From contig QGUO01000022.1 of NCBI GenBank assembly GCA_003242495.1, positions 1-16,531 of the forward strand: a stretch of 16,531 bases of DNA, written 5' to 3'. Each line of letters starts with the position of its first letter. The stretch's first letter is position 1. This document shows positions 7,052 to 16,052 of this stretch, piece after piece. The DNA comes from Pseudomonadota bacterium. Its GTDB lineage: Bacteria > Pseudomonadota > Gammaproteobacteria > Steroidobacterales > Steroidobacteraceae. A model generated the notes under the pieces. It saw only the letters and a list, made by a program, of their open reading frames with translations, was not told the origin of the DNA and did no database searches. The position numbers were made by a program, and so were the translations under genes.

Positions 7052-8167
7052 TCAGCTCAACTGACGCAGCCGGGCGATCAACTCATTGAGATTGTGCACG
7101 TCGAGCTTGGCATACAACGCGCGCATCTGCGCCCGCACGGTGGCGAGGCTGCTGGCGCGCGCGTCGGCAATGGCCTCGGGCGTGCCCCCTTCCCCGAGAC
7201 GCACCGCCACGTCCGCCTCGGCGCTCGTCAGACCATATGCCGCGCGCAGCAGGGTGGTCAGGGCGCTGGCGCTTCGCTGCCTGCCGCGCACCAGGATCAA
7301 TGCGCGCGGCTCGAATCCGAAGGCATAGGCGCGCCGCGGCAGCGGCACGATTTCGAGCGCGAGCGGCGTCTTGCGGGCATCGCCGAGCAGGAGCGAACGG
7401 GCAAGCGGCTCACCGGGCCGTTCGAGACCGCGGGCGACACACCCGATCGCCTGTTCGAGCGCTCGCGTCTGCTCGCACGTCCCGGCCCGAAGACGCCCGC
7501 CCTGCATGCGCAGCACGGCGCCTTCGCTCACCAGCGTCTCGGCCGCAGGGGTCATTGCCCGCACGAGGCCGCGCACGTCGCAGACGAACACCGCCAGCGA
7601 CAAAGCCTCCAAGGCCCCGGCCACGATGGCCGTACCGCGGTGCTCGAGCGCGAGCTGGGTGCGCACCGCCGCGCGCGCATGCGGCGCGAGCGTCGCGAAG
7701 ATCCGGCGACCCTGTGCATCGATGTCCCCTTCCCGCCTGGAGCGCACCACGGCCAGACCGATGACGTGCTCGGGCTGCTTGACCAGGGGCGTGAGGCAGG
7801 CGTGGTGCAGGTCGTACCGCACGGCGTGCTCCGCGAGAAACGGCAGCGTGCGCCGGTCCTGCGGGGTGATGAACTCGCCGCTCACGCGCACCTCGAGCTC
7901 GGCGGCATCCCTGCCCATGCGCACGAAGGGATTGATCTCGGGATCGCCGCCGCCGACGGCCACGAACTCCTCCACCCAGTCAGGCCCCAAATCCGTGACC
8001 CAGTTGAATGGCACGGCGCTGTCCGAGCCCAGACCGATGAGCTCGCCGCAGCGCGAGCCGGTCAGCGCGGCCAGCCCTGCGAGGCCCTCCAGCCAGGAGG
8101 TCTCGCCGATTGCCGCCGCGTTGAAGGCATCCGCCACCGCCAGCCACTGTTGATCGTCTGCTCTCAT
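7052..8167 (-). CDS. LuxR-family transcriptional regulator
   Basis: With the ATG at 8167 the product has 371 residues; an upstream GTG at 8236 lacks a ribosome binding site and adds a basic, unlikely N-terminus. The last 65 residues form a LuxR-type helix-turn-helix (YGLTSAEADVAVRLGEGGT, then ATVRAQMRALYAKLDVHN and ELIARL), which binds DNA. The first 300 residues show no receiver Asp pocket or autoinducer-binding signature. They resemble the PAS/GAF-like N-termini of orphan LuxR proteins with a central linker (AVFVCDVRGLVRAMTPAAETLV). The signal it senses is unknown. It is the nearest upstream gene to the lipoprotein gene (134-base gap), which makes that gene a candidate target. It is not UvrY, although uvrC lies about 1.3 kb further upstream on the same strand. 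Confidence 0.85.
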   Translation of the reverse strand: MRADDQQWLAVADAFNAAAIGETSWLEGLAGLAALTGSRCGELIGLGSDSAVPFNWVTDLGPDWVEEFVAVGGGDPEINPFVRMGRDAAELEVRVSGEFITPQDRRTLPFLAEHAVRYDLHHACLTPLVKQPEHVIGLAVVRSRREGDIDAQGRRIFATLAPHARAAVRTQLALEHRGTAIVAGALEALSLAVFVCDVRGLVRAMTPAAETLVSEGAVLRMQGGRLRAGTCEQTRALEQAIGCVARGLERPGEPLARSLLLGDARKTPLALEIVPLPRRAYAFGFEPRALILVRGRQRSASALTTLLRAAYGLTSAEADVAVRLGEGGTPEAIADARASSLATVRAQMRALYAKLDVHNLNELIARLRQLS

Positions 8168-8570
8168 GCGCTCGTCATCGCCTTGCGGGCCGCCGCGGAC
8201 GCGCGCGGGGCAAGGTCTCTGTATCAAAACCGGCACATTAACCGAGCGCGGTCGGGCGGGGCGCGACCTGAATCACGCCCGGGCGCCATGCGTACGCAGG
8301 TGCGCCAGTGACATTCCATGGGAGAGCGCGATGCATCGGCAGGCGTTCGCTGCTGTCACCCCCTCGAGGGCCTGGTCCGTGGCACCGGCAGCCGACTCCA
8401 CCCGCCCCGGGGCACGTCCAAGTCCGGCCGCAGGTGCCTGCGATCGGCTCACCGCGCTTTGGAATCCTCCGGGGACCAGGCGCGCCGACGGCACTCACCG
8501 ACGACGATGACATGCCGGTCGCAGCACCACCTGCTCGCTCCGTGAGCCGATGAGAACGGTCGGGGTAAAA
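8168..8570. other. Gene-free stretch upstream of the LuxR-type gene
   Basis: About 400 bases contain only short, overlapping open frames with Arg/Pro-rich translations and no ribosome binding sites, so I call no gene. The promoter of the LuxR-type gene should lie here, but no box pair stands out. Confidence 0.5.
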
Positions 8571-8593
8571 GGGGACAAACCGGGTTTGTCCCC
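8571..8593. repeat. REP-like palindrome (GGGGACA type)
   Basis: Arms GGGGACAAAC (8571-8580) and GTTTGTCCCC (8584-8593) form a perfect 10-bp hairpin with loop CGG, preceded by AAAA. A partial second copy (GTTTGTC) follows at 8595-8601. Palindromes opening with GGGGACA and closing with TGTCCCC recur in many proteobacterial genomes as REP/BIME elements mobilised by RAYT (TnpA-REP) transposases. No transposase gene is in the window. It lies outside the terminator of tRNA-Gly. Confidence 0.5.
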
Positions 8594-8616
8594 CGTTTGT
8601 CACCAGCTCGGATATG

Positions 8617-8651
8617 AAAACGGCCCAGTCACCGGTAAATGACTGAGCCGT
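8617..8651 (-). terminator. Rho-independent terminator after tRNA-Gly
   Basis: On the minus strand ACGGCTCAGTCA and TGACTGGGCCGT pair as a 12-bp stem (one G-U) around an 8-base loop, followed directly by TTTT. The stem occupies 8620-8631 and 8640-8651, 13 bases past the tRNA-Gly 3' end. Confidence 0.9.
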
Positions 8652-8663
8652 CTGAATAAGGAG

Positions 8664-8739
8664 TGGAGCGGGAAACGAGGCTCGAACTCGCGACCTCAAC
8701 CTTGGCAAGGTTGCGCTCTACCAACTGAGCTATTCCCGC
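8664..8739 (-). tRNA. glyW: tRNA-Gly (GCC)
   Basis: The minus strand gives a 76-nt cloverleaf with encoded CCA. The acceptor stem pairs GCGGGAA (8733-8739) with TTCCCGC (8668-8674). The anticodon stem CAACC/GGTTG holds the loop TTGCCAA, anticodon GCC. The T loop has TTCGAGC and the discriminator is U, as in bacterial glycine tRNAs. It follows pgsA as glyW does in E. coli, with its own promoter and terminator. Confidence 0.96.
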
Positions 8740-8770
8740 CCCGTGGGACTCACGTCCTATGAGCCGCGCT

Positions 8771-8798
8771 ATTTTAGGGACCGTTCCTCGGGTGTCAA
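8771..8798 (-). promoter_or_regulatory. Sigma-70 promoter of tRNA-Gly
   Basis: On the minus strand a perfect TTGACA (8793-8798) is separated by 16 bases from TAAAAT (8771-8776). Transcription should start near 8764, about 25 bases before the mature tRNA 5' end. It lies between the end of pgsA and the tRNA. Confidence 0.85.
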
Positions 8799-8845
8799 GC
8801 GCGCGGCGTGGGTCACCACGCTTTGCAGCAGCCTCCCCGTCGGGC

Positions 8846-9475
8846 CTACCGGTCCCGCGACCGCATCAGGTCCGGCCAGGCGGCGTGCAGGTACGTGGCC
8901 ATCGACCACAGCGTCAGCGCCGCAGCCGCCACCAGACAGTATACGCCAAGTTCGAACGCCGGGATGACCCCCACGTCACTGCGGAACAGCATCATCGACA
9001 GCCCGGTCATCTGGAAAATGGTCTTGAGCTTGCCGAGCGCGGAGACCGCCACCTTGGCGCGCGCGCCGACTTCCGCCATCCATTCGCGCAGCGCCGAGAC
9101 CGTGATCTCGCGGCCGACGATCACCGCCGCAGTGAGCGTAATGAGGATATGCGGGTCGAAATTCAAGAATTCCAGCTGCGGCGGATCGTAGCTCACCAGC
9201 AGGATCAGCGCCGTCACCACCATGAGCTTGTCCGCCACCGGGTCGAGGAACGCACCGAGCGCGGAGGTCTGCTTCAGGCGGCGCGCCAGGTAGCCGTCCA
9301 GCGAATCGGTGAGCGCCGCGAGGATGAACACGATGGCCGCAGCGGGATTCGACCAGGAAAACGGCAGGTAGAACAGCACCACCACCAGCGGGATCATCAG
9401 GATCCGCACCAGCGTGAGCAGATTGGCGATCGGAAAGGTCACCACGGGTCCGTGCCCTGCCCTGCGAACGTCCAC
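8846..9475 (-). CDS. pgsA: CDP-diacylglycerol-glycerol-3-phosphate 3-phosphatidyltransferase
   Basis: The product makes phosphatidylglycerol phosphate from CDP-diacylglycerol and glycerol-3-phosphate in the inner membrane, the committed step to phosphatidylglycerol and cardiolipin. The CDP-alcohol phosphotransferase signature DG-x2-AR-x8-G-x3-D-x3-D is complete at residues 60-82. Several hydrophobic helices follow, and the N-terminal FPIANLLTLVRILMIPL is typical of PgsA. The GTG start at 9475 has GAGGG 9 bases upstream, overlapping the end of uvrC. GTG codons at 9445 and 9442 would give a protein nearer the usual 180-190 residues and cannot be excluded. It follows uvrC by 12 bases, so the two are probably co-transcribed, as in other gammaproteobacteria. 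Confidence 0.95.
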   Translation of the reverse strand: MDVRRAGHGPVVTFPIANLLTLVRILMIPLVVVLFYLPFSWSNPAAAIVFILAALTDSLDGYLARRLKQTSALGAFLDPVADKLMVVTALILLVSYDPPQLEFLNFDPHILITLTAAVIVGREITVSALREWMAEVGARAKVAVSALGKLKTIFQMTGLSMMLFRSDVGVIPAFELGVYCLVAAAALTLWSMATYLHAAWPDLMRSRDR

Positions 9476-9487
9476 GATCTGCCGCCC

Positions 9488-11302
9488 TCAACCGCCCGCG
9501 TGCAGCGTCGAATAGATCGCTTCGGCGAGCTTGCGACTGATGCCATGGACTTTCTCCAGGTCCTCGACGCCTGCGCGCACCACGCCTTGCAGTCCGCCGA
9601 ACTGACGCAGCAGCTCGCGGCGTCGGCTCGGACCGAGACCGGGCACGGTCTCCAGGATGGATTGGGTGCGTGCCTTGGCGCGACGCTGGCGATGTCCGGC
9701 AATGGCAAATCGATGCGCCTCGTCGCGGATTCTCTGGATGAGGTGCAGGGCGGGCGAATCGGGCGGCAGTATAGTGGGCAGATCGTGATGCGCCAAGAAC
9801 AGGCGCTCCTGCCCCGGACGCCGGTCGGCACCCTTCGCCACCGCGGCGACCGTGACGCCGTCGATCTCGAGCTCCTCGAGCACCGCGACCGCTGCGGCGA
9901 GCTGACCCGGACCGCCGTCGATGAGCAGCACGTCGGGCAGCGGCACCTCGCCCTTCTTGATGCGCGCATAGCGGCGCGTGAGCGCCTGGCGCAGCGCGCC
10001 GTAATCATCGCCGGGCGTGAGGCCCTCGATGTTGAAACGCCGATAATCGCTCTTGAGCGCGCCCTGCGGGCCGAACACCACGCACGAGGCCACCGTGCGT
10101 TCGCCCATGGTGTGGCTCACGTCGAAGCATTCGATGCGCTGTGGCACGGCCGGCGCGCCCAGGGCCTCGCCCACGGCCGCGAGCTGCTCGGTGGTCGTCG
10201 ACGCGGTGGCCCGGCGCATTTTCAGACCGTGCTCGGCGTTGGTGCGCGCCATCTCCAGCCAGCGGGCGCGCACGCCGCGCACGCCGGCGCGGATTCTGAC
10301 CTGCCGTCCCATGCGCTCGCTGAGCACGGTCGCCAGCACCTCCGCGTCCTCCACCGGCTGATCGATGACGATCTCGTCGGGCGCTTCGCGGCCCAGGTAG
10401 TACTGGCCGAGAAACCCCGAGAGCAGCTCGCCCGCCTCCGCGACGCCGGCGCGTGGAAAGAAGTTGGTGCTGCCCAGGTTGCGTCCGCCGCGCACGAACA
10501 CGATCGAGACGCAATGCTCGCCGCCCTCCGAGTACAGCGCCACGGCGTCGATGTCATGCTTGGAGTGGCGCGTGACGGCCTGCGCCGCGTGGATCGACTT
10601 GATGCCATGAATCTGATCGCGCAGCCGTGCGGCGCGCTCGAACTCGAGCTGCTCGGCCGCCTGCTCCATGCGCCGTGCGAGATCCTCCACGAGCTCCGCG
10701 CCGCGCCCTTCCAGCACCTTGATGGCATCGGTCACGTCCTGTGCATAATCCTCGGGCGAGATCAGGCGCACACAGGGCCCGGAGCAGCGCTTGATCTGGT
10801 ATTGCAGACAGGGCCGCGAGCGATTGGCGAAGAACGAATCGCTGCAGGGGCGCAGCAGAAAGAGTTTCTGCAGCAGCTGCAAGGTCTCGCGCGTGGCGCG
10901 GGCATTCGGGTAAGGCCCGAAGAACCGGCCTGGCAGCTTGCGACTGCCGCGATAGAAACTGATCCGCGGATACTCCTGGTGCGTCGAAATGTACAGATAG
11001 GGAAAGCTCTTGTCGTCGCGCAGCGTGACGTTGTAGCGCGGCTTGTGCTGCTTGATGAGGTTGTACTCGAGCAGCAGCGCCTCGGTTTCCGAGGCGGTGA
11101 CCGTCACCTCCACGTTGGCCACCTGGGCCAGCATGGCCATGGTCTTGGCGCTCTGGGCCCGGCCGACGAAATAGCTGCTCAGCCGGTTCTTGAGATTGCG
11201 GGCCTTGCCGACGTACAGCACCTCGCCGTTCGCGCCCATCATGCGGTAAATCCCGGGGCGCTGACTGACGTTGGCGAGAAACGACTTCGGATCGAAAGAC
11301 AT
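9488..11302 (-). CDS. uvrC: UvrABC excinuclease subunit C
   Basis: The product (604 residues, normal length) makes the two incisions in nucleotide excision repair after recruitment by UvrB. Domains in order: GIY-YIG nuclease (RPGIYRMM at 15-22, VLYVGKARNLKNRLSSYF at 28-45) for the 3' cut; a Cys-rich patch (RPCLQYQIKRCSGPC near 163-177); the UVR motif near 200-235 for UvrB contact; the RNase H-like domain (ECFDVSHTMGE and DVLLIDGGPGQL, then RDEAHRFAI) for the 5' cut; and C-terminal helix-hairpin-helices (VPGLGPSRRRELLRQFGG, then VHGISRKLAEAIY). The ATG at 11302 gives the standard N-terminus, although its ribosome binding site is weak. pgsA follows at once. The long plus-strand open frame over both genes is a shadow. 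Confidence 0.97.
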   Translation of the reverse strand: MSFDPKSFLANVSQRPGIYRMMGANGEVLYVGKARNLKNRLSSYFVGRAQSAKTMAMLAQVANVEVTVTASETEALLLEYNLIKQHKPRYNVTLRDDKSFPYLYISTHQEYPRISFYRGSRKLPGRFFGPYPNARATRETLQLLQKLFLLRPCSDSFFANRSRPCLQYQIKRCSGPCVRLISPEDYAQDVTDAIKVLEGRGAELVEDLARRMEQAAEQLEFERAARLRDQIHGIKSIHAAQAVTRHSKHDIDAVALYSEGGEHCVSIVFVRGGRNLGSTNFFPRAGVAEAGELLSGFLGQYYLGREAPDEIVIDQPVEDAEVLATVLSERMGRQVRIRAGVRGVRARWLEMARTNAEHGLKMRRATASTTTEQLAAVGEALGAPAVPQRIECFDVSHTMGERTVASCVVFGPQGALKSDYRRFNIEGLTPGDDYGALRQALTRRYARIKKGEVPLPDVLLIDGGPGQLAAAVAVLEELEIDGVTVAAVAKGADRRPGQERLFLAHHDLPTILPPDSPALHLIQRIRDEAHRFAIAGHRQRRAKARTQSILETVPGLGPSRRRELLRQFGGLQGVVRAGVEDLEKVHGISRKLAEAIYSTLHAGG

Positions 11303-11433
11303 ACGGCTATCTTAACGACAAATGCGCGCAGCGCCCGCCGCCCCGCGGACTGCGCGCGCGGCGCCGGCTTCAGCGCGCGCCGGAACACCATGAACGCCGT
11401 GACGCTGCCCGACGCACCGCCGTGCCCGCCACC

Positions 11434-11457
11434 GTAGCGCGCCGCGCGCCGCGCTAC
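11434..11457 (-). terminator. Hairpin at the end of the glycosylase gene
   Basis: Arms GTAGCGCG (11434-11441) and CGCGCTAC (11450-11457) form a perfect 8-bp stem around an 8-base GC loop, and the second arm contains the glycosylase stop codon. No T tract follows. Confidence 0.35.
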
Positions 11458-12365
11458 GACTTGGCCCGGCCGCTCTTCGCCCGGGCGCTGGCACGCCTGG
11501 ACGAAACGCCGGCAGATCGCACGTCGGCAGACGCGGCGCCCGCCGTGGCTTGCGGGGTCGCTCGCGCCGGCCCTCTCGGGGCAGGACCGAGCAGCTCCCG
11601 CGCCCGCGCGAACACGCGCTCGAACATGGCCTCGGTCAACCGGCCCGTCTGGGTGTTGTAGCGGCTGCAGTGATAGGAATCGAGCAGCGTCTGGCCGGTC
11701 GGCAGGCGGTGCTCCGCGCCATGACTGAAGGCGAACTGTGACGGTTTCAAGCCCAGGGCGCGCAGCGCCGCCTGGTGCCCGACCGAGCCCATGGCCAGCA
11801 ACACCGTGCCGGGCGGCGCATGCCGTTCGAGCTCCGCGGCAAGATAGCGGTTACAGGTGCGAATCTCCACCGGCAGCGGCTTGTTGCCCGGCGGCACGCA
11901 CTTCACTGAATTGGTGATGCGGCAATCGATCAACTCGAGTCCGTCATCTCGGGACACCGACTCCGGACGACTGGCGAATCCGTAGCGATACAGCGTGCGA
12001 TACAGGAGAACGCCGGCGAAATCACCGGTGAACGGCCGACCGGTGGCATTCGCACCATGAAAGCCGGGCGCCAGGCCCACGATCACCAGGCGTGCGCGCC
12101 GGTCGCCGAACGGCGCGACCGGCGCGCACCAGTAGTCCGGGTGCGCCTCGCGTCCCTTCGCCAGAAACGCGGCGAGGCGCGGGCACAGCGTGCACGTGCG
12201 GTCGAACACGACGCCATCGGAGGGCCACAGGCCCCACAGGCCGTCTTTGGCCTTTCCTTTGGGGTTGCTCAGCGGCGGACGCCCCCGCGTGGATCTGGGT
12301 ATCTGCACGAAGTCGATGCATGCCGGGAATTCGAACCAGCGCGAAGCGTAGCAGATGATGGCCAC
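11454..12365 (-). CDS. Family 5 uracil-DNA glycosylase (UdgB type)
   Basis: The family removes uracil, and often other deaminated bases, from DNA with an iron-sulfur-bearing fold. Four cysteines suit the [4Fe-4S] cluster: C58 and C61 (CTLCPRL), C156 (NSVKCVPPGNKP) and C171 (IRTC). Motif A is GLAPGFHGANATGRPFTGD at 97-115, and motif B is SYHCSRYNTQTGRLT at 230-244. Family members usually have HPS at the start of motif B; here it is HCS. The last 45 residues are an Ala/Arg/Ser-rich tail with no recognisable fold, perhaps a DNA-binding extension. The start is uncertain: the open frame begins at a GTG at 12365, another GTG is at 12308, and neither has a clear ribosome binding site. It lies 151 bases upstream of uvrC on the same strand and is divergent from the exported protein. 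Confidence 0.88.
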   Translation of the reverse strand: MAIICYASRWFEFPACIDFVQIPRSTRGRPPLSNPKGKAKDGLWGLWPSDGVVFDRTCTLCPRLAAFLAKGREAHPDYWCAPVAPFGDRRARLVIVGLAPGFHGANATGRPFTGDFAGVLLYRTLYRYGFASRPESVSRDDGLELIDCRITNSVKCVPPGNKPLPVEIRTCNRYLAAELERHAPPGTVLLAMGSVGHQAALRALGLKPSQFAFSHGAEHRLPTGQTLLDSYHCSRYNTQTGRLTEAMFERVFARARELLGPAPRGPARATPQATAGAASADVRSAGVSSRRASARAKSGRAKS

Positions 12366-12479
12366 CTGCTGGCGCCCGCGCCCGCGCGGCGCCCACGTCT
12401 ATCCTGCGCAGCGCCGCTGCCCTCGCAGCGACGCGAGCCCGCGCGGCGCAGGCCGTCCGCTGGCGCGGCCTTCCCGTTT

Positions 12480-12488
12480 TGCTAGCAT
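12480..12488 (+). promoter_or_regulatory. Possible extended -10 promoter of the exported NTF2-like gene
   Basis: TGCTAGCAT fits the TGn-TAnnnT pattern of an extended -10 box, following TTTT and lying 54 bases upstream of the ATG. There is no -35 match, which extended -10 promoters can do without. Confidence 0.3.
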
Positions 12489-12541
12489 CGCCGTCTGTCT
12501 GGAAGAACACATCGACCAAACAACACGGGGGGAAAAACACC

Positions 12542-13507
12542 ATGCATTGGACACGCCGTCTGCTCGTCGTGCTCGGCGCCGCCGTCCTGGCGCTCTCGTC
12601 GGCCCAGGCCTCGCAGACCCAGCTCGATCGCGCCGGCCTCATCAGGCTCGCCGACAATTACCTCGCGGCCCTCGCGGCCAACGATCCCTCACGCGTGCCG
12701 CTCGCGCCCGACGTCAAGTTCGTCGAGAACATCACCCGGATGAAGCCCGGCGAGGGTCTGTGGCGCAGCGCTTCGGGCGGCCCCACCGAGTTCAAGATCC
12801 TGGTGCCCGACCCGGTCGCGCAGGCGGTGGGCTTCATCGTCATGATGGAAGAGACGGTCGACGGCAAGAAACGTCCCATCCAGGTGGGCGGGCGCCTGCA
12901 GGTCGTCGATGGCCGCATCACCGAAGCCGAGCATGTCGTCGTGCACTCGGTGCGTGAGACCAGCCTGAAGAACCTGCAGAAGCCGCGCGCGGCACTGCTC
13001 GCCGACGTGCCCGAGCCCTACCGCGATGCGCGCGCCCGCCTGATGGAGATCGGGCGCCGCTACTACGACGCGCTCGATCTGAACAATGGCCGGCTCGCGC
13101 CCTTCGCCGATGATTGCGTGCGCTTCGAGAACGGCATTCAGACCTCGCGCAACCAGATCCCGGCCGACGCCATCCCGGGCTCCGGTCCCAGCCCCTTCGG
13201 GACACTCGGCTGCGAGGCCCAGCTCGATACCCAGATGTTCGCGTACATCGACACCATCGACAACGTGCGCATGATCGCCGCCGACGAGCAGACCGGCCTG
13301 GCCATCGGCTTCTCGCACTTCCGCCATTCGATGCGCCAGAAGGAGTTCCGCACCTTCGGCGTGCCCGGCCGCGAGACCAACGTGATGAACTTCGAGCCCT
13401 TCGATCTGCCGGCCGTGCACATCTACAAGATCTGGGGCGGCCAGATCCACGAGGTCGAGGCGGTGGGCTTCACGACCGCCTACATGTCCCCGACCGGCTG
13501 GGAGTGA
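12542..13507 (+). CDS. Exported protein with two NTF2-like (DUF8021/SnoaL-like) repeats
   Basis: The ATG at 12542 follows a GGGGGGA ribosome binding site by about 11 bases, and an upstream in-frame ATG at 12479 adds an unlikely leader. The product has 321 residues and begins with a Sec signal peptide (RR, then LLVVLGAAVLALSSAQA, cleavage after Ala24 or so). The mature part has two units that start alike: DNYLAALAANDPSRVPLAPD with FVENITRMKPGEGLW, and GRRYYDALDLNNGRLAPFAD with RFENGIQTSRNQIP. That helix plus Phe-Glu-Asn pattern is typical of the NTF2-like fold and matches my memory of DUF8021. The C-terminus (PAVHIYKIWGGQIHEVEAVGF) is the usual last strand. No catalytic role can be assigned. 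The gene stands alone between a divergent and a convergent neighbour. Confidence 0.75.
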   Translation: MHWTRRLLVVLGAAVLALSSAQASQTQLDRAGLIRLADNYLAALAANDPSRVPLAPDVKFVENITRMKPGEGLWRSASGGPTEFKILVPDPVAQAVGFIVMMEETVDGKKRPIQVGGRLQVVDGRITEAEHVVVHSVRETSLKNLQKPRAALLADVPEPYRDARARLMEIGRRYYDALDLNNGRLAPFADDCVRFENGIQTSRNQIPADAIPGSGPSPFGTLGCEAQLDTQMFAYIDTIDNVRMIAADEQTGLAIGFSHFRHSMRQKEFRTFGVPGRETNVMNFEPFDLPAVHIYKIWGGQIHEVEAVGFTTAYMSPTGWE

Positions 13508-13536
13508 TCCCGGGCAAGCCCTCGCCTGCCCACTGA

Positions 13537-13558
13537 GCGGCGGCCGCCCGGCCGCCGC
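13537..13558. terminator. Hairpin between convergent genes
   Basis: Arms GCGGCGGCC (13537-13545) and GGCCGCCGC (13550-13558) form a perfect 9-bp stem with a 4-base loop between two genes that end toward each other. It could serve both strands. There is no T tract. Confidence 0.45.
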
Positions 13559-13574
13559 CGATTCGCCGGGCGCC

Positions 13575-13991
13575 TTACCAGGTGTCCGGCCGCTCGGCGT
13601 GAGTCGGCAGTCCTCCGCTCGGGCAGCTCCAAGGCGCCCGCGAGTCCCAGAAAATGTGATCGGTCGGCGAGATCGGCGGGGGCGTGTCCAGCGAGCCCGC
13701 CGGCAGGACCACGATGTCGCTGTTGCGCCTGATGCGCGGCAAGGGACTGCCGCAACGGCTGCAGAACCACTTGCCGAAGGCCTTGGTCGAGCGCAGCTCG
13801 AACCGCGTGATGAGCGCCTCCCCCGAGCGCCAGTGCAACTGCGCGGGACGGACCACCAGGTTCGTGGCATGCCCGGTGCCCGTGCCCTTGCGACACAGTG
13901 AGCAATGGCAATGAACCATCTTCTGGAACGGCGGCTCGACCTCGAAGGTCACCGCTCCGCACAGACAGCTGCCGCGAATGCGCTCGCCCAT
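13575..13991 (-). CDS. GFA-family zinc protein (DUF636)
   Basis: The ATG at 13991 gives a 138-residue protein; the longer open frame to 14066 overlaps the cupin gene and reads poorly. Zinc-ligand cysteines of the glutathione-dependent formaldehyde-activating fold are all present: C9 and C11 (SCLCGAV), C28, C30 and C33 (CHCSLC), C77 and C80 (FCSRCGS). The C-terminal DHIFWDSRAPW plus GLP is the usual family ending. Most members have no proven formaldehyde activity, so only the fold should be claimed. It starts 8 bases after the cupin stop codon and is probably translated from the same message. Confidence 0.9.
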   Translation of the reverse strand: MGERIRGSCLCGAVTFEVEPPFQKMVHCHCSLCRKGTGTGHATNLVVRPAQLHWRSGEALITRFELRSTKAFGKWFCSRCGSPLPRIRRNSDIVVLPAGSLDTPPPISPTDHIFWDSRAPWSCPSGGLPTHAERPDTW

Positions 13992-13998
13992 GTCACGC

Positions 13999-14460
13999 TC
14001 ACTGCTCGAAGAACCGGGTGCCGGTCGGCCCCATCGATTCGATCTGGATGATGGCGCCCGCATCACCGCTCATCTGGAAGTGCGGTGTGCCCGCCGGCAG
14101 GCGGTAGAAGCTGCCCGCCTCGTAGGTGATCAGCCGGGTGGTGTCGAACTCGCGCCCGAACCCGAGCTGCCATTGCCCGGCGAGCACGGTGTAACTGCGC
14201 GCGTCGAGATGCGTATGCGGCGGAACGCGGGCACGCGGCGGGAACTTGATGCGCACCACCAGCGGCTGCGCCTCGTCGGGACGTCCGAGCAGTATGGCGT
14301 ATTCCGCGCCCTTCACCGCCGGATGCGGCCGCCACTGCACGGCATGCGCAGGCACCTCGACGAAGCCTTCCGGCGCCGAGCCGTCGCCGGCAGAGGATGG
14401 CAGCGCCAGTAGTGCAGTCAGCGCCACCAACAGCCTTCGGCACGCTACGATCATGAGCAT
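13999..14460 (-). CDS. Exported cupin-domain protein
   Basis: The product has 153 residues. GAGG and GGGAG motifs serve two in-frame ATGs (14460 and 14454) about equally, so the exact start is open by two residues. The N-terminus is a Sec signal peptide (RRLLVALTALLALPSSAG), so the protein is periplasmic or secreted. Cupin motif 1 is PPHTHLDARSYTVLAGQW with H82 and H84, and motif 2 is YRLPAGTPHF with H127, so a metal site is likely; the Glu usual in motif 1 is replaced by Tyr90. The pattern fits the small cupins of the ChrR/anti-sigma or dioxygenase-like type, but no substrate can be named. The GFA gene follows at 8 bases. Confidence 0.82.
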   Translation of the reverse strand: MLMIVACRRLLVALTALLALPSSAGDGSAPEGFVEVPAHAVQWRPHPAVKGAEYAILLGRPDEAQPLVVRIKFPPRARVPPHTHLDARSYTVLAGQWQLGFGREFDTTRLITYEAGSFYRLPAGTPHFQMSGDAGAIIQIESMGPTGTRFFEQ

Positions 14461-14523
14461 CTCCCGCCTCGAAGACGGTCGAGATGCTAGCTGCCGCCCG
14501 GCCCTGTCTCAACCTCACGGGGA

Positions 14524-14541
14524 CGCGCGGTCATTCGCGCG
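14524..14541 (-). terminator. Weak hairpin after aceA
   Basis: CGCGCG (14524-14529) and CGCGCG (14536-14541) pair around 6 bases, 38 bases past the aceA stop codon. There is no T tract. Confidence 0.25.
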
Positions 14542-14579
14542 GCCGGCGGTTCGGCCACGGGCGTGCCCGCCCGCGCGGC

Positions 14580-15872
<1,293 letters not shown>

Positions 15873-15969
15873 CTGCAAGCCCTCGCTCGGTGACGGATCG
15901 GTGGGGGGATGGTCGCGACGCAGTGGGCGGGATCCCACCAGGCGAGCCTAGCCGTTGGCCGACAGGCGG

Positions 15970-15975
15970 TACAAT
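15970..15975 (+). promoter_or_regulatory. Possible -10 element of the pseudouridine synthase gene
   Basis: TACAAT matches the -10 consensus at five of six positions and lies 78 bases upstream of the ATG, in the gap between two divergent genes. No good -35 is found at the right distance. Confidence 0.35.
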
Positions 15976-16052
15976 ACGAACTTCTGGCGCACGCCCACGC
16001 GTCCGCGAAGGACGACTTCGGCGCGCTGTGCCCGACCGGTATGCTCCCCCCG

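Noticed and set aside
7052..8167. LuxR-type gene as UvrY (the usual neighbour of uvrC)
   Set aside because: It lacks a receiver domain, is too long, and lies downstream of tRNA-Gly rather than upstream of uvrC.
8238..8708. Short open frames between the LuxR gene and tRNA-Gly, both strands
   Set aside because: They overlap one another, cover the terminator, palindrome or tRNA, and have low-complexity translations.
8759..11437. Very long plus-strand open frame over pgsA and uvrC
   Set aside because: It is antisense to two certain genes and has no recognisable domains; shadow frame.
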